22,874 nucleotides of DNA from Haplomitrium mnioides (taxonomy: Eukaryota > Marchantiophyta > Haplomitriopsida > Calobryales), in contig JBNGIS010019757.1 of NCBI GenBank assembly GCA_049999725.1, forward strand, positions 1 through 22,874, written 5' to 3'. Position 1 is the first letter of the stretch. The number at the start of each line of letters is the position of its first letter. The position numbers and the translations under genes were made by a program. The notes under the pieces were generated by a model. It was not told the origin of the DNA, made no database searches, and saw only the letters and a program-made list of their open reading frames with translations. This document shows positions 9,326 through 19,860 of the stretch, piece by piece.

Positions 9326-10650
9326 ATATTCCTACAATAATTCAGGATATCTCAAAACCAGCAGCTGACCAAGTACCAAGGCAAAAGAGAGGATGCCCTC
9401 TTGGCTCAAAAGACTCTCAACCTCGGCAAAACATTTTGACTAAGAGAACTACATTCTTAGTTGATGTCATGAAAGCATCATCATCTATACCTTTACTATC
9501 TCAGTCGACTATTTCCCTATTGGAGTACCCTGATAATCAAGAGATCTCAATCTACTATATGGATACAATGGCTATATAGCAAAGAAATGGTGTAGATGTC
9601 GATGATCATTTCGCATTCCTAGTTTCACAAACTATATCTGATACACCACCTGATCATAGATCTGTCAAAGAAGCTATGGACAGTTTCGATTTAATAGAGT
9701 GGAAAAAAGCAATGGATTTAGAACTTGATTCCATGATTCAAAGAAAGGTATTTGGAACTTTAGTCTTTGTTCCCTCTTATGCTAACTTAATCGGATATAG
9801 GTGGATCTTTGTGAAGAAACGAAATAAAAAAGGCAAATTTGTCAAATATAAGGCACGCCTTGTAGCCAAAGGCTATACACAATTACTTGGGAGAGACTTC
9901 GATCTCACATATGCTCCAATTATGGATGCCATCACATACTAGTTCCTAGTAGGCTTTTCTCTAGGACATGAGCTCATTACACATCAGATGGATGTTGTGA
10001 CAGCATATCTATGGGCTTTTAGATACCCATATCTATATGAAAGCTCCCCGAGAGCTAACTGCATGGAATATCTATCATATTCAAGGGGAGAATGTCACTA
10101 AGCGTATACCATCTAGCAATCCATTTACCTTTATACCATCGACCATCATTACATCTAGTGGTGGTAGTAATGGGTTAGGACCTATAGTCCATGCGATGCA
10201 CTCTAGGAAGAAAAGACCTATTGTCCTCCTTATGCATCAATCCATGCCTCTGACCAAGGATGGATATGCAGTCCAAATACTTTGATCTATTTATGGACGT
10301 AAGAAGAGTGGTTGAATATGGTATCATAGATCTCATGAGGAGATAATAGCTATGGGTTTTCACTTTGATGACATTGTACCAAGTTTATTCATCAAGAATG
10401 TTGATAAGGAATTTATAATTATTTCATTATATATTGTTGATATAAACCTTTTTGGTCACCAATCCTTTCTTGAGCAAACTATTTCTATGCTTAAGAAAAT
10501 TTTTTATATGAAGGATATTGGTAAGACCAAGTATTGTTTAGGATTACAATTTGAGTATCTCGATGATGGCATATTGATGCATCATAGTACTTATACTAAG
10601 AAAATCTTAAAACAATTTAATATGGATAAATCACATCACCTATGGAGATA
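9326..10650 (+). pseudogene. pol: Copia reverse transcriptase (element A)
   Basis: RVT_2-type reverse transcriptase. Visible in order: a linker rich in Ser/Pro, then EWKKAMDLELDSMI, GYRWIFVKKRN, YKARLVAKGYTQ (all in 9676-9942), HQMDVVTAYL, MKAPRE (10037), a long unusual insertion, and SIYGRKKSG (from 10283), the degenerate SLYGLKQSG. MGFHFDDIVPSLFIKN follows, then the catalytic strand. The YVDD box reads YIVD (10430-10441), so one of the two catalytic Asp residues is lost. The MKDIGKTKYCLGLQFEYL and HHSTYTKKILKQFNMDKSH blocks close the domain. Several stops and frame changes make it inactive. Confidence 0.85.
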
Positions 10651-11412
10651 AGATCACTGTATAGAGACAAAGATATTTTCCGAAAATGAAAAGACATAAA
10701 GCCAATCCTTGGATGTGAGATGCCATATCTCTCTGCTATAGGAGCTCTTAAACAAACATGCCTTGATATTTCCTTTGTTGTGAACTTGCTTGCAAGACAT
10801 AGCTCACAATCTACTATAAGACATTGGAATGGTATCAAGGGTATTTTCAGATACTTAGAAGGCACAATTGACATGGGACTATTTTTCCCAAATAATACTA
10901 ATCAAATCCTTATCGTCTATGCGGATGAAAGATAATTTTCAGATCATGATGATGCTAAATCCCAAACCGGTTATGTATTCCTATATGGCTCTACAACTAT
11001 ATCATGGAAAAGTACAAAGCAAACTTTGACTTGTACATCCTCAAACTATGCAAAGATTATTGCTCTGTATGAAGCTAGTAGGGAGTGCTTATACCTACTA
11101 AAGATGCTTGATCATGTTTATTTACATTGTGGTTTACCTTGTATATCTAACCCTACTGTTATTTTTGAAGATAACTTGGCATATGTAAAGCAGGTCTTAC
11201 AAGGTCTTATTAAAGGAGACCTCATAAAACGCATTGCACCAAAGTTTTTTTTTTTCTTTACCCATGAGCAGTATGACAACACTATTTCTATGCAAGCTAT
11301 CTTTAGTAAAGAGAACATTGTCGATATATTTACGAAGGCTTTACCTTCAGCATTGCATCAGCATTTTTGTCATTCACTTGGTTTACGGAGATTATCGACA
11401 TTATTATCATGA
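10651..11412 (+). pseudogene. pol: Copia RNase H (element A)
   Basis: Ty1-type RNase H, the end of the polyprotein. Visible: PYLSAIGALKQTCLDISFVVNLLARHSS, RHWNGIKGIFRYLEGT, then a YAD(ER) strand where the family has (G)YADAD, SQTGYVF and the SWKSTKQT block. The SSNYAKIIALYEASRECLYL helix, FEDNLA and the ENIVDIFTKALP tail follow. The TAA stop just after YADER and a frame change split the domain into two open pieces. A run of 13 T (coding F repeats) near 11250 is a likely slippage site. The final stop is at 11410-11412. Confidence 0.85.
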
Positions 11413-11708
11413 CTTCATCAACTATTATTTCATTCTCTAGTTGATGTCATTATTTTTATCTCTGATATATCTTCATATTCTACTCTGCTCATGGCATTTT
11501 TCCAAGCATCATGTGATCATTAATTTTTTATTATCTATTTGGCCTATTGCTGACTTTTTATTATTTAGAAGTATAAGAGGGTTTTAGTGAGGCAACACCT
11601 TTATACTTCATATGGATTTATTTTGGTGTGTTGGTGGTATTTTATCAAAGGTTTCATATCTATCTTACGTGTGGCTACAACATTCCTTATGTTATAACCA
11701 AGGAGGAG
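11413..11708 (+). other. Copia A 3' untranslated region and polypurine tract
   Basis: AT-rich 3' region without coding sense, ending in the purine run AGGAGGAG (11701-11708) immediately before TGTTATAC. The layout is the standard plus-strand priming site next to a 3' LTR. GAGGCAACACCTTTAT near 11591 is also present in element B near 17850, showing that the two copies share this region. Confidence 0.65.
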
Positions 11709-11983
11709 TGTTATACTACGTCTAGTAAGATAGTTAGTTTAATCTAGGATTAGTCCTTAATCTATGATTAGACTATATGATTAGGATTATCGTTAGTGTT
11801 ATTCCTACATGATTAGCACATTACCTTAATCACCTATTACATTGTACATTGTAAGATTATTCATATTCATACTTTGAGTAAAGAGAAGAGAAGGAGAGGA
11901 AGAGTTTTATGAGTCATCTTATATACTTGTTGTTCTCATGTTCTCATATTCTTCCATCAGTTGCATGAGCCTCACATTCAACA
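11709..11983 (+). repeat. Candidate 3' LTR of copia element A
   Basis: It starts TGTTATACTACG directly after the purine tract and ends near TTCAACA (11983), giving TGTT...AACA termini and about 275 bp. An alternative end is CA at 11959. No clear second copy is present in the window, so the boundaries are not proven. Confidence 0.45.
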
Positions 11984-12229
11984 AAGAACTCATTTTTGAA
12001 ATGTTAAAATTCCAAACACAATAGATTTGTTGTTTGTAAAACCTACAAGGAAATAATCTTGGAGTCCGACAAAGGTAACATATTTCTTCTCTTTTGAATC
12101 ATATGGTTACTATAATGCTCTTTTTATGAGACTCAAAGCTTAGTTCTAAAGATGTTATGCTTTCTCAACTTAGTTCAACAAGATATTGGTTTTGCTAAGT
12201 TGTTTCTCAAACAAAGTTTGAGTCAAAAA
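11984..12229. other. Non-coding stretch, nothing recognised
   Basis: AT-rich sequence with no coding sense, RNA gene or repeat that I can identify. Confidence 0.4.
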
Positions 12230-12600
12230 CCTTAGCGATATGAGTTGTCATATTAGACTTTATACTCGCATAAGCTCTATTGTTTTTAGTTTGAATCCAA
12301 AGCACGTCGAGAGTAAAATAAAGCAAGAAAAGTGTTCTGATTGTTGGTTGTGACCTTAGGCTTGCATAATGTTTTGCTATGGTTGCTTTCAATTTAAAGC
12401 CAACTTGAGATAAACAAGATCAAGAATTTTCTACGTTGTTTGTGACCTTATGCGCGCATAGGTTTTGTTCTTGTTTCTTTCAATTCTATTTGTGACTATA
12501 GTCAAAACCAAGCCAAGATATTGATGTTGTTTCTTTTGATCCTATATGCGTATAGGATAAGTTTTTGTTTCTTTGAATTCTATGTTGTGGGGTTGTTTTC
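12230..12600. repeat. Palindrome-bearing repeat, ~94-bp period
   Basis: Four degenerate units, each holding the core at 12261-12272 (TATACTCGCATA), 12357-12368, 12449-12460 (TATGCGCGCATA) and 12543-12554 (TATATGCGTATA), spaced 96, 92 and 94 bp. The longer unit includes GTTTGTGACC before and TTTTGTTCTTGTTTC after the core. The core equals that of the 37-bp arrays, but the flanks differ. Confidence 0.6.
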
Positions 12601-12970
12601 ATAGAGAGAATGGTGGAAAAGATCATATAAGGATATTTTCTTGCAAAATTTTAAAGGAAATTGAGCTAAAAATATGAAAAGAGGTGGAAAATATGAAAAT
12701 TTGAAGATGCAGATTCATATGAGCGGATGAAATCGGATTTCAATTTGAAGTAGCTAAATTGGGAGGATTAACTTTGGAAGGCCAAAAAGAAGCTAGATGA
12801 GGATGACTCCGAACGAGTATATCGGTGTTTTCGGCATGAGTTGATAAATCGGAAGGAGTTATCTATTGTTGACAATTGAAGTTAATGTGTTGCTAGTTGT
12901 TATTATGAGTGGAGTCAAAAGTGACCAAGAAGTTTTGAAAGATTATTCCTCTTACTCTGTCAAGTAAAAG
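12601..12970. other. Non-coding stretch before the coiled-coil ORF
   Basis: Purine-rich, AT-rich sequence with no supported gene. It could be untranslated or upstream coding sequence of the following retrotransposon ORF. Confidence 0.35.
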
Positions 12971-15188
12971 ATGCTAAGACGACGAAGAGGCACAAATGTT
13001 GCATCACGAAGGTCAAAGTGGAAGAAAGCATTATTCTGTGCAATTCCAAAAGAGGATGAAAAAGCTTGGATTGGTGAAGAGATCGAAAGAGTGCACAAAT
13101 TTGAGATGGGTCAAGAAGAAGGTCACCCAAAAGAGGCGGTGAAGAGCTTGCACTTGTCAAAGATTTCCTATGATTCGAGAAAATGTTTGATGAAGCATGG
13201 ATTATGGGGATTCTTCAGCAAGGCTTGGCTTGAAGATATGTCCTTGGTATTCCAGAGGATGGAGATTATTCAAATGAATATGAAGGGGACTAAAATTGTG
13301 AATGTGATCAGGAAGTCCTCAATGGCGTTTACGGAGAAATCCATGAGAAAAATCTATGGGCTAGCTGAGGAGGACTGCCTAGATAAGGTATTGAGAGGGG
13401 ATGAGCACTTAGTCTATTTGGTACCTCATTCTAGCACAACCAATGATGGATACAAAACTCAAGAAGTCAAAGACCTATTGGTGCAAGAGTTTCTTCAGTT
13501 TTGGGGACATTTCTTGTTCCAGCCAAAATTTCACTATGTGTCAAAAGCGAATTTTATTTTTCTATTAAATGTTTGGAGAGGCCACATCTAGGGGGTGGCT
13601 GAGTTTATTCACAACAAGATACATTCTTACTGTAAGTTGTATTGGGCAAAGAACTCGGTGATCTGGTTTGGGCCATTTTGTTGCATCAATTGGAGGGGCA
13701 GAAATTGTTCACAACAGAGGAGTTATCAAAAATCAACAAGCACATTAGAGAGGTGTCGGAAGAGACCATGTGGATTGAGGGAGTTCTAAGTAAAATCAAA
13801 CAAACTCCATGGACTATGCCGTCCATTGACCCAAACTTTGGTAAGGAGGTGCAGACTCATAAATGAAAGAGGTCGTATGCTCAAATGATGAAGAGAGCAA
13901 GAGTTGAGCAAGCACTATGGATTCTAAAAGAGCCAATCAATGCTCGAGGTGGTCATAGTGGAGAAGGTCTATCGCGCAATCCAAGTGGAAGCCAAAGATC
14001 AAGAAGAGGCTTGTTGTTGTTGTTGCTGAAATTATTGATTTGGGTGATGATGTCTTAGAGAACTAGGAGGAAATATTGTCTCTGACAAATGCTTCTAAAG
14101 GAGAGTTACAAGGAGCAGTGCAAGAGCAAGAAGCTGAGAGGAGAAGAGCAGAAGCCCATAGAGTTGCCACAAGTGCATTGGAAAGATTGAGAAATTCTAG
14201 GGAAAATGTGGAGAGAGCATTGGGAATGTCTTCAGTTGTGGAACTAGTGAGTATGCTAATATCAAAAGAAGGTAGGGAATTGCAAGTTGTTCTAGTGTTA
14301 GCAAGCCAGCTTGCTTGAGCTCAAGAAATTGGGGAAGAGATTATAATTTGAGTAGTGGCTGAGGTGGTGGATCATCATGATGATGAGTCAAGTACAAAGG
14401 AAGACAAAAATCAAAGAGTGAAGACTGGAAGGGTGGGTTGAGAAGAGTGGCCAAAAGAATAAAGAGAAAACACGCCAGATTGATAGCCACTATAAGACAA
14501 GTGAGAAAGTAGAAGGGCAAAATGGATGGAGTTAAGCTAGAGTGGATGGAAAGGAAGAGAAAGGAATCCACATAATGGATTGAGATTTGAGAACTTAAAG
14601 GGAAACTTGCAACTATATTGTCTCAAATGTTGAGTTAGATAGAGGAGATTGCATGGCTATGAGGTCAAGTAGAAGATGTAGCAGGCCGAATGCAAATGTC
14701 TAAGAATTGAGAGTTTGTGATGGCAAGAGAGAAAAAGGAAGTTGAAGCGAAAGTGATAAAGCTAGGAGGTGTGATTAATCAGCTTTGGAATCAAATTGCA
14801 ACTCATGAGGAGATGAAGAAGAATTGGGAAGAGTTATTTAAGGGAATTTCTCAGCAACATGAAGAAGACTTCAAGCGATTGACCTTGCTGCAAGAAAAGT
14901 TGGATGCATGACAATGAGATTTACATGAGAAACATGAAAGAAATTTTGGAGGAATTGCTTAAAATGATGTGTGAATCTACAAGCTTGCGACAAATATAGG
15001 AGAAGGTTAAGGGAGTGAGAGCGGAGACTCTCGACCAAGTAGATCGGTCTTTGCAACAATTGGTAGTGGACATAAAAAAGGAAAATCAAGAAGCTACCAA
15101 GAGCTCAGAAATAGTTAGCTATTTTGGAAGAGAAGAGCTAGAGGGAAGCAATAGAGGAGATATTAGAAATATCAATTGAGAGCGCTCT
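12971..15188 (+). pseudogene. Broken coiled-coil ORF, probably from a gypsy-type retrotransposon
   Basis: Not a family I can name with certainty. The first open piece (12971-13591) is a globular, Lys-rich region with RKIYGLAEEDCLDKVLRGDE and ANFIFLLNVWRGHI. TAG at 13589 sits where Trp is likely (GHI-W-GV). After one frameshift near 13650 the sense goes to frame 1 (LVWAILLHQLEGQKLFTTEEL) up to 13866. From 14076 and again from 14717 the translated pieces are strongly helical, Glu/Lys/Gln-rich heptad-like sequence (AVQEQEAERRRAEAHR; NQLWNQIATHEEMKKNWEEL), meaning a long coiled coil of about 400 residues. The ORF ends just before a polypurine tract. Some plant Tat-type Ty3 elements carry such an extra ORF between pol and the 3' LTR, which is the role I infer. 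It may instead be an unrelated repeat protein. Confidence 0.5.
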
Positions 15189-15214
15189 AAGGGAAGGAAG
15201 GAGGGAGGGAGGGA
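15189..15214 (+). other. Polypurine tract
   Basis: A 26-base uninterrupted purine run of GGGAAGGAAGGAGGGAGGGA type. It is followed within a few bases by a TG dinucleotide that could begin an LTR. This is the expected plus-strand primer site of an LTR retrotransposon. Confidence 0.6.
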
Positions 15215-15217
15215 CTC

Positions 15218-16632
15218 TGAATGTGCCAGAGTAATTTAAAGTTGATTGGTTAAGATTTGGTGACGTTTGAAGTGATAGTTCAGAAAGTCTAAGTCTAGCC
15301 AGAGACTAGAAATAGTAGTCTTTTTCTCGTAGTCTTTTCTAAGTCTCTGGTTGCTATTCTTTTATCTCTTGTATGACTAAGTAAGGATGTGAACCGATAT
15401 ATGAAGTAAAGATTGAATTTGTCATCGACTACTTCAGAATACGTTAAGGTTTTCGAGTGTTGGTATGTATGTATGTATGTTTGGAGAGTGGGTACATTAA
15501 CAAATATCAATTGAGAGTGGAGAAGCGTTAATCTGTTCCGAGAAATAGCAAAGCTTAAATTTGATTCACGCTATAAGTCAATTACTCAAGAAATCTATCT
15601 GTTGAGTATTGTGAATGGGAAGCTGAGATAGAGTTTGAGGATTGTCGAAGAGGAGTGAAGAAGAGAAAGAGAAAGAGAGAGGCTTGATCTATATGTTGGG
15701 CCCAGTTGATCAGATAAAAGGAAGACTGCCTTGTAAAATAAGCGTATGGGCTAGGCAAGGAAGGGAGATAACTAAGATTATGGGTTGATGTTTCTCTGAG
15801 ATTGGGTTCTCGCCGAGGGCTAGAGATCTTCTTTCTTAGTCAAGGTGATTGCTCGAGGTGGAGTTATCCGATAATGTTCTTGTTAGTTGTTGGAAAGAGA
15901 GGAAGTGTTGTGAAATTTCAAAGCAAAATAGCTCTAAGACCTATATTATACTAAAGCAAAAGCATAATTCTTGAAAAACATTTGAAATAAAAGAAGGCGT
16001 ATATGTGTTTGTAAAATTGACAAGGAAAGAATTAGGAGTTAGATTATTTGGCAAAACAGAGACTATAGAAATTCTTTATTGGGACATATGTCAAGTTGTT
16101 GAAGATTGTGGAAGAAACAGTTGAAGCTGATGAAGTATTTGTCCAATAGAAATATTGAAGTAACGGTCAAGCTTCTAGGTTGAATGTGGCATCGGATAAC
16201 TAACAATGAACAATGTTCTGAGTTGTGATTGGTCAAGAGATTTTCAAGTGATGTTAGGTATGTATTCGTAAGTGAGTGGTCAAAGAAGCTAGAAAGTCGA
16301 AGGTCAACGTGATGTTGTAACTTTCTATTGGAATACAGCATCAATGGGTACTTTGGAAAGATTATTTATCACCATTTTGGATGTTGTTAACTATGAATTG
16401 TTGTAGCCTTTCAGAGAATGGGCACAATAAATGAGTAAGTCTATTGGGAATATAATCGAGGTTGTCTTAGAAGTTTGAAATTAGTTTGGGAAGATAAGAC
16501 TATCAGATTTTTGTGAAGTTAGCAGTTTGGTAAACAAGAAGTGGATTTTCGATATAAAATTCTGCATTCTTATTGAAAAGAACTCAAAAAGAGGGTTGAA
16601 TTGAGTGTTTAGGGTTCACCACTAATACTACA
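15218..16632 (+). repeat. Single LTR-like segment of a gypsy-type element (~1.4 kb)
   Basis: It is bounded by a polypurine tract on the left (ending 15214) and a tRNA-Asp primer-binding site 10 bases beyond its right end (CA at 16631-16632). It starts TG at 15218 (or 15222). No coding sense is seen inside. A short (GTAT)n microsatellite lies at 15462-15481. Only one copy is in the window, so the LTR identity rests on the flanking sites rather than on a matching partner. Confidence 0.5.
15462..15481. repeat. (GTAT)n microsatellite
   Basis: About 4.5 units of GTAT. A short simple repeat inside the LTR-like segment. Confidence 0.8.
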
Positions 16633-16642
16633 TGTGGTTTTT

Positions 16643-16660
16643 TGGCGCCGTTGCTAGGGA
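16643..16660 (+). other. Primer-binding site for tRNA-Asp
   Basis: TGGCGCCGTTGCTAGGGA matches the complement of the 3' end of plant tRNA-Asp(GTC), TGGCGCCGTTGCCGGGGA, at 16 of 18 positions. The two differences are CG to TA. This site is typical of plant Athila/Tat-group Ty3/gypsy elements. Confidence 0.8.
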
Positions 16661-16768
16661 GGCAATAAGTTATATGAAAGAAACATTTGTGAAGCTCACC
16701 ATTTAACGAAGGGTATATGTTTTAAGGTAAAAAAATAAAGGCCTAAAAAAGAACGAGATTTGAATAAT

Positions 16769-17815
16769 TGGTCTTTGAGAGCTTGTGGCTCGAATAAAAA
16801 GAGGAAGAAAGTGGAAGAATAACTTCATTTGACTAATTTTCTTGCGGATTTGCAAAATCATTTTCTTACGTATGCTCTATTGAATACTAGTTTGGGAATC
16901 TAGGATTATCTAGAAGATTCTATCTGACTTTACAAAGCATATTGTTTCTCGGAGGAGCAAATTTTAGCAAAAGAAGTTGAAGAAGGATTTTGGGAGTTCT
17001 TAGAAGACGTTGAGTTAACTTGGGGTTGAGTAGTTATGCACTACATAGAAAGAGAAGAAGATGTGATGACTGTTTGTGCTCCTATCTTACTGGTGTTATC
17101 TCTATAGCACGTCCAAATCTTTGAAGAAGTTGAAGTAAGGCAATTTGAAGCTAATGAAGAAAATCAAGAAGTTAAAGAAGGCCATGAGGGTCATACGGAA
17201 GAGTTGAGCCCAAACTGTTTGTCTTTTGATTCATCTTGAAGTTCAAAGAATTCTAACCCACCAGGTTTGCCATGCGAAGGTGGAGGAGGTTTTTCTTTTG
17301 TACCAATTCATGTTCCAATGACGACATCAATTAAGACCCAATTGAGATATATGAATTTTAGTGGGAATCGTGGAGGAGATACTATTGATTCTTTTTTGGA
17401 CCGATTTGAATCTCTGTCAGCAGCAAATGGAGCAAATATGGAGGCTAACTGATTAAGGATCTTTCCTGGTTTACTTACACACTTGGCGTAAAAAATGGTA
17501 TGCTTATTTGGAAATAGGTTACAAAGCGACGTATCAATTGCTCAAAGTAGCTTTGTTGAAGCATTTCCAAGATACTGCATATGAGTCCAAAGCAATGGCA
17601 GATCTACTATGAATCAAGAGAACACAACATATGGTGTTAAAGAAGTATAATCAAGTAACAAAAAGGCTTGGTTCAAAGTTGGATCTTTGTCAAGGAGATT
17701 TGTTCATGATCAAAACTTATATCAAGGGATTAGCATTGTCTATGCAAAGATATTGCCATCAACAAAGTCTGACTATTTTTCAAGAGGCAATAATGTTATC
17801 TATGATAAAACAACT
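16769..17815 (+). pseudogene. gag: Gypsy-type gag (broken, truncated)
   Basis: Frame 2 gives continuous protein sense from about 16769 to 17490 with several stops (for example TAG and TGA at GI-DYLED, SI-LYKAY and SS-SSKN). An acidic N-terminal part (EEVEVRQFEANEENQEV) is followed by QLRYMNFSGNRGGDTIDSFLDRFES. A one-base shift near 17490 then gives frame 0: KWYAYLEIGYKATYQLLKVALLKHF, a stop at 17611, and KRTQHMVLKKYNQVTKRLG, FMIKTYIKGL and FQEAIMLS. These match the retrotrans_gag (pfam03732-like) order: a Trp-containing helix, LLK..L.KHF, KQ...S...Y...F, GL, and EA...A. It lies about 100 bases after the tRNA-Asp primer site, as expected. It ends abruptly at the junction with copia B, so no protease or pol follows. 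Confidence 0.7.
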
Positions 17816-18160
17816 CCAACACAACTAAAAATATATGGTCATATGAAGAATAAAGGTGTTGCCTCATTAAAACCCTCTAATACTACTGCGAGAGAAAGAG
17901 TACAACCACCATTATACATGGACTGATATGTCAATAAGTGACAGAATATATAAGAAATATAATAATGAGAACTTCAATGTTAAAGATAATGTCAAAAATA
18001 TAAGAAACATAGCTATAGGCTATATATAGAAGAAGTATAATAAAGTTACGTCTAGAAAGATAACATGAGTAGTTTATATAAAGAAAATATATCGAAGATA
18101 GATATAAGGATGTCGACAACATAATGAGAAAATAAAATAGTGAAATATATGTCAATGAAG
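17816..18160 (-). other. Copia B 3' untranslated region
   Basis: Minus-strand AT-rich sequence following the RNase H end. GAGGCAACACCTTTAT appears on the minus strand near 17850-17866 as in element A. It has extra sequence relative to A and no purine tract or LTR before the junction with the gypsy gag. Confidence 0.6.
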
Positions 18161-18966
18161 TCATAATAATAATATTGATAATCTTCGTAGTCCAATAGAG
18201 TGGCAGAAATGTTGGTGCAGTGCTGGAGGTAAAGCCTTTGTAAAAATGTCAACCATATTCTCTTTGCCAGAGATAACCTGCATTGATATGGTCTCATCTT
18301 GCTGCTCATGTGTGAAGAAAAACCTACGCACAATGTGTTTGATACAGTCTCCTTTAATAAAACCATGTGAAACTTGCTGTACACAAGCCCAATTATCCTC
18401 AAATATGATAGATAGGTCAGATATGCAAGGTAATCCACAATGTGAGTACATGTGATCAATCAACCTTTGTAGATACATATATTTGTTATTGGCTTCATAT
18501 AAAGCTATAATTTTTGCATGGTTTCAATATATACAAGTCAATGTTTGCTTTGTACTTTTCTATGATATAGCTGTAGAGCCATATAGGAAGACAAAACCGG
18601 TTTGGGATTTAGCATTGTCAGCTTTCAAAGGTATCATGCATTTGCATAGCCGGTAAGGATTTGATCAGTAGTATTTGGGAAAAGTAGTCCTATGTCAATC
18701 GTACCTTGCAAATATCTGAAAATGTGCTTGATATCGTTCCAATGCCGTATAGTAGGTTGGGAATTGTGTCTTGCAAGCAAGTTCACGACAAAGAATATAT
18801 CGAGGTGTGTTTGATTTGCAAGAAATATAAGAGCTCTTATGGCGGAGAGATATGGTATCCTAGATCCAAGGATTGGCTCTATGTCTTTTCTTTTTCGGAA
18901 AATGTCCTTTTCTCTATCTAGTGTTCTTATCTCTATAAGTGATACTACTAGATGAGATTTGTCCAT
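18161..18966 (-). pseudogene. pol: Copia RNase H (element B)
   Basis: Minus-strand counterpart of the RNase H of element A. 18966-18634 reads PYLSAIRALIFLANQTHLDIFFVVNLLARHNS, IFRYLQGTIDIGL and LTGYANA (the Asp of the GYADA strand is Asn). 18478-18161 reads the FEDNWACVQQ and ENMVDIFTKALP tail and GLRRLSILLL. The middle, with the KSTKQT block, is present but out of frame. The longest piece keeps FLANQTHLDI, where element A has a deletion (ALKQTCLDI). Confidence 0.82.
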
Positions 18967-19860
18967 ATTAAATTGTTTTAGGACTTTCTTGATATAAGTA
19001 CCTTCATATCAAAAGTTTTCTTAAACATAGAAATAGTCTGTTTAAGTAAGGATTGGTGACGAATAAGTTTATGTCATCAATATATAATGTGAAAATAATG
19101 AATTCGTTGTCAACATTCTTGATGAATAAATTGGTACAATGTCATCAAAGTGAAAACCCATGGCTATCATCTCCTTTTGAAATCTCTTATACCAAATTTG
19201 ACCACTCTATTTAAGTCTATGAAAAGATCTAATGATATGGGCTGCATATTCATCCTTGGCTATATGCATGGATTGATGCATAGGAGAGACAATAGGTCTT
19301 TTCTCCCTAGATTGTATCTCATAGACTAAAGATCCTGACCTAGTACTACCACCACTGGGATTGATTATGGTCGATGGTAAAGAGGTAGATAGGTCACTAG
19401 TTGGTTTTCTCTTAGAGACATTCTCCTCCTAAATATGATATATGTTCATGGCTATAAGCTCAAGAAGAGCATTCATGTAGATCTGGGTACCTAATAGCCA
19501 GTATAGGTATGTTGTCACAACATCCATATGATGTGTCATGAGCTCATGTCTTAGGGAAAAACCTACTAGAAACTAGTATGTGATAGCATCTATAACTAGA
19601 GCGTATATGAGATCAAAGTCTCTCCCATGTATTTGTGTATAGCCTTTGGCTACAATGCGTGCCTTATATCTAACAATTTTGCCATTTTCATATTGCTTTT
19701 TCACAAAGATCCACCTATATCCGATTAAATGGGTATAAGAGGGAAAAAGGACTAGAGGTTTGAATACCTTACTCTATATCATAGAATCAAGTTCTGAATC
19801 CATTTCCTTTTTCCACTCTATCCAGTCAAAATTGTCTATAGCTTCTTTGACAGATCTTTG
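18967..19860 (-). pseudogene. pol: Copia reverse transcriptase (element B)
   Basis: Reverse transcriptase in several frames. On the minus strand it shows GYRWIFVKKQY, YKARIVAKGYTQ, DAITY, HHMDVVTTYLY, then the same long insertion before the SLYGLKQ position (degenerate as RSFHRLK then TAG) as in element A. The catalytic strand reads LYIDDIN, so YIDD is intact here (19073-19084), unlike element A. Stops and shifts still make the domain inactive. Confidence 0.8.

Larger units (their letters stand above)
5116..11640 (+). repeat. Left arm of a ~5-6.5 kb inverted repeat
   Basis: This stretch (methyltransferase tail, 3' region, 37-bp array, AT-rich spacer, copia from zinc knuckle to 3' end) recurs in the same order on the minus strand from the window end to about 17816. 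Anchor matches: GATGAGACAATTCCTCCC near 5175-5192 and its complement near 22815-22832; TTCACAATAGTGT near 5852 against 22120-22135; CTCAGTAGCGGTT near 6078 against about 21900-21915; copia coding sequence throughout. The left arm holds about 1.5 kb (roughly 6120-7640) missing from the right arm. Confidence 0.85.

Noticed and set aside
14341-14571. Minus-strand ORF with membrane-like composition
   Set aside because: It is antisense to the purine-rich coiled-coil region; Leu/Phe/Ser richness is the complement of Glu/Lys codons.
16063-16344. Minus-strand ORF of 93 codons in the LTR-like segment
   Set aside because: No recognisable domain, and it lies inside a non-coding LTR-type sequence, so chance opening is likely.
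18052-18459. Minus-strand ORF of 135 codons overlapping the copia B RNase H end
   Set aside because: Part of it is the RNase H tail in a shifted frame, and the rest is AT-rich 3' sequence encoding Tyr/Ile/Leu runs.
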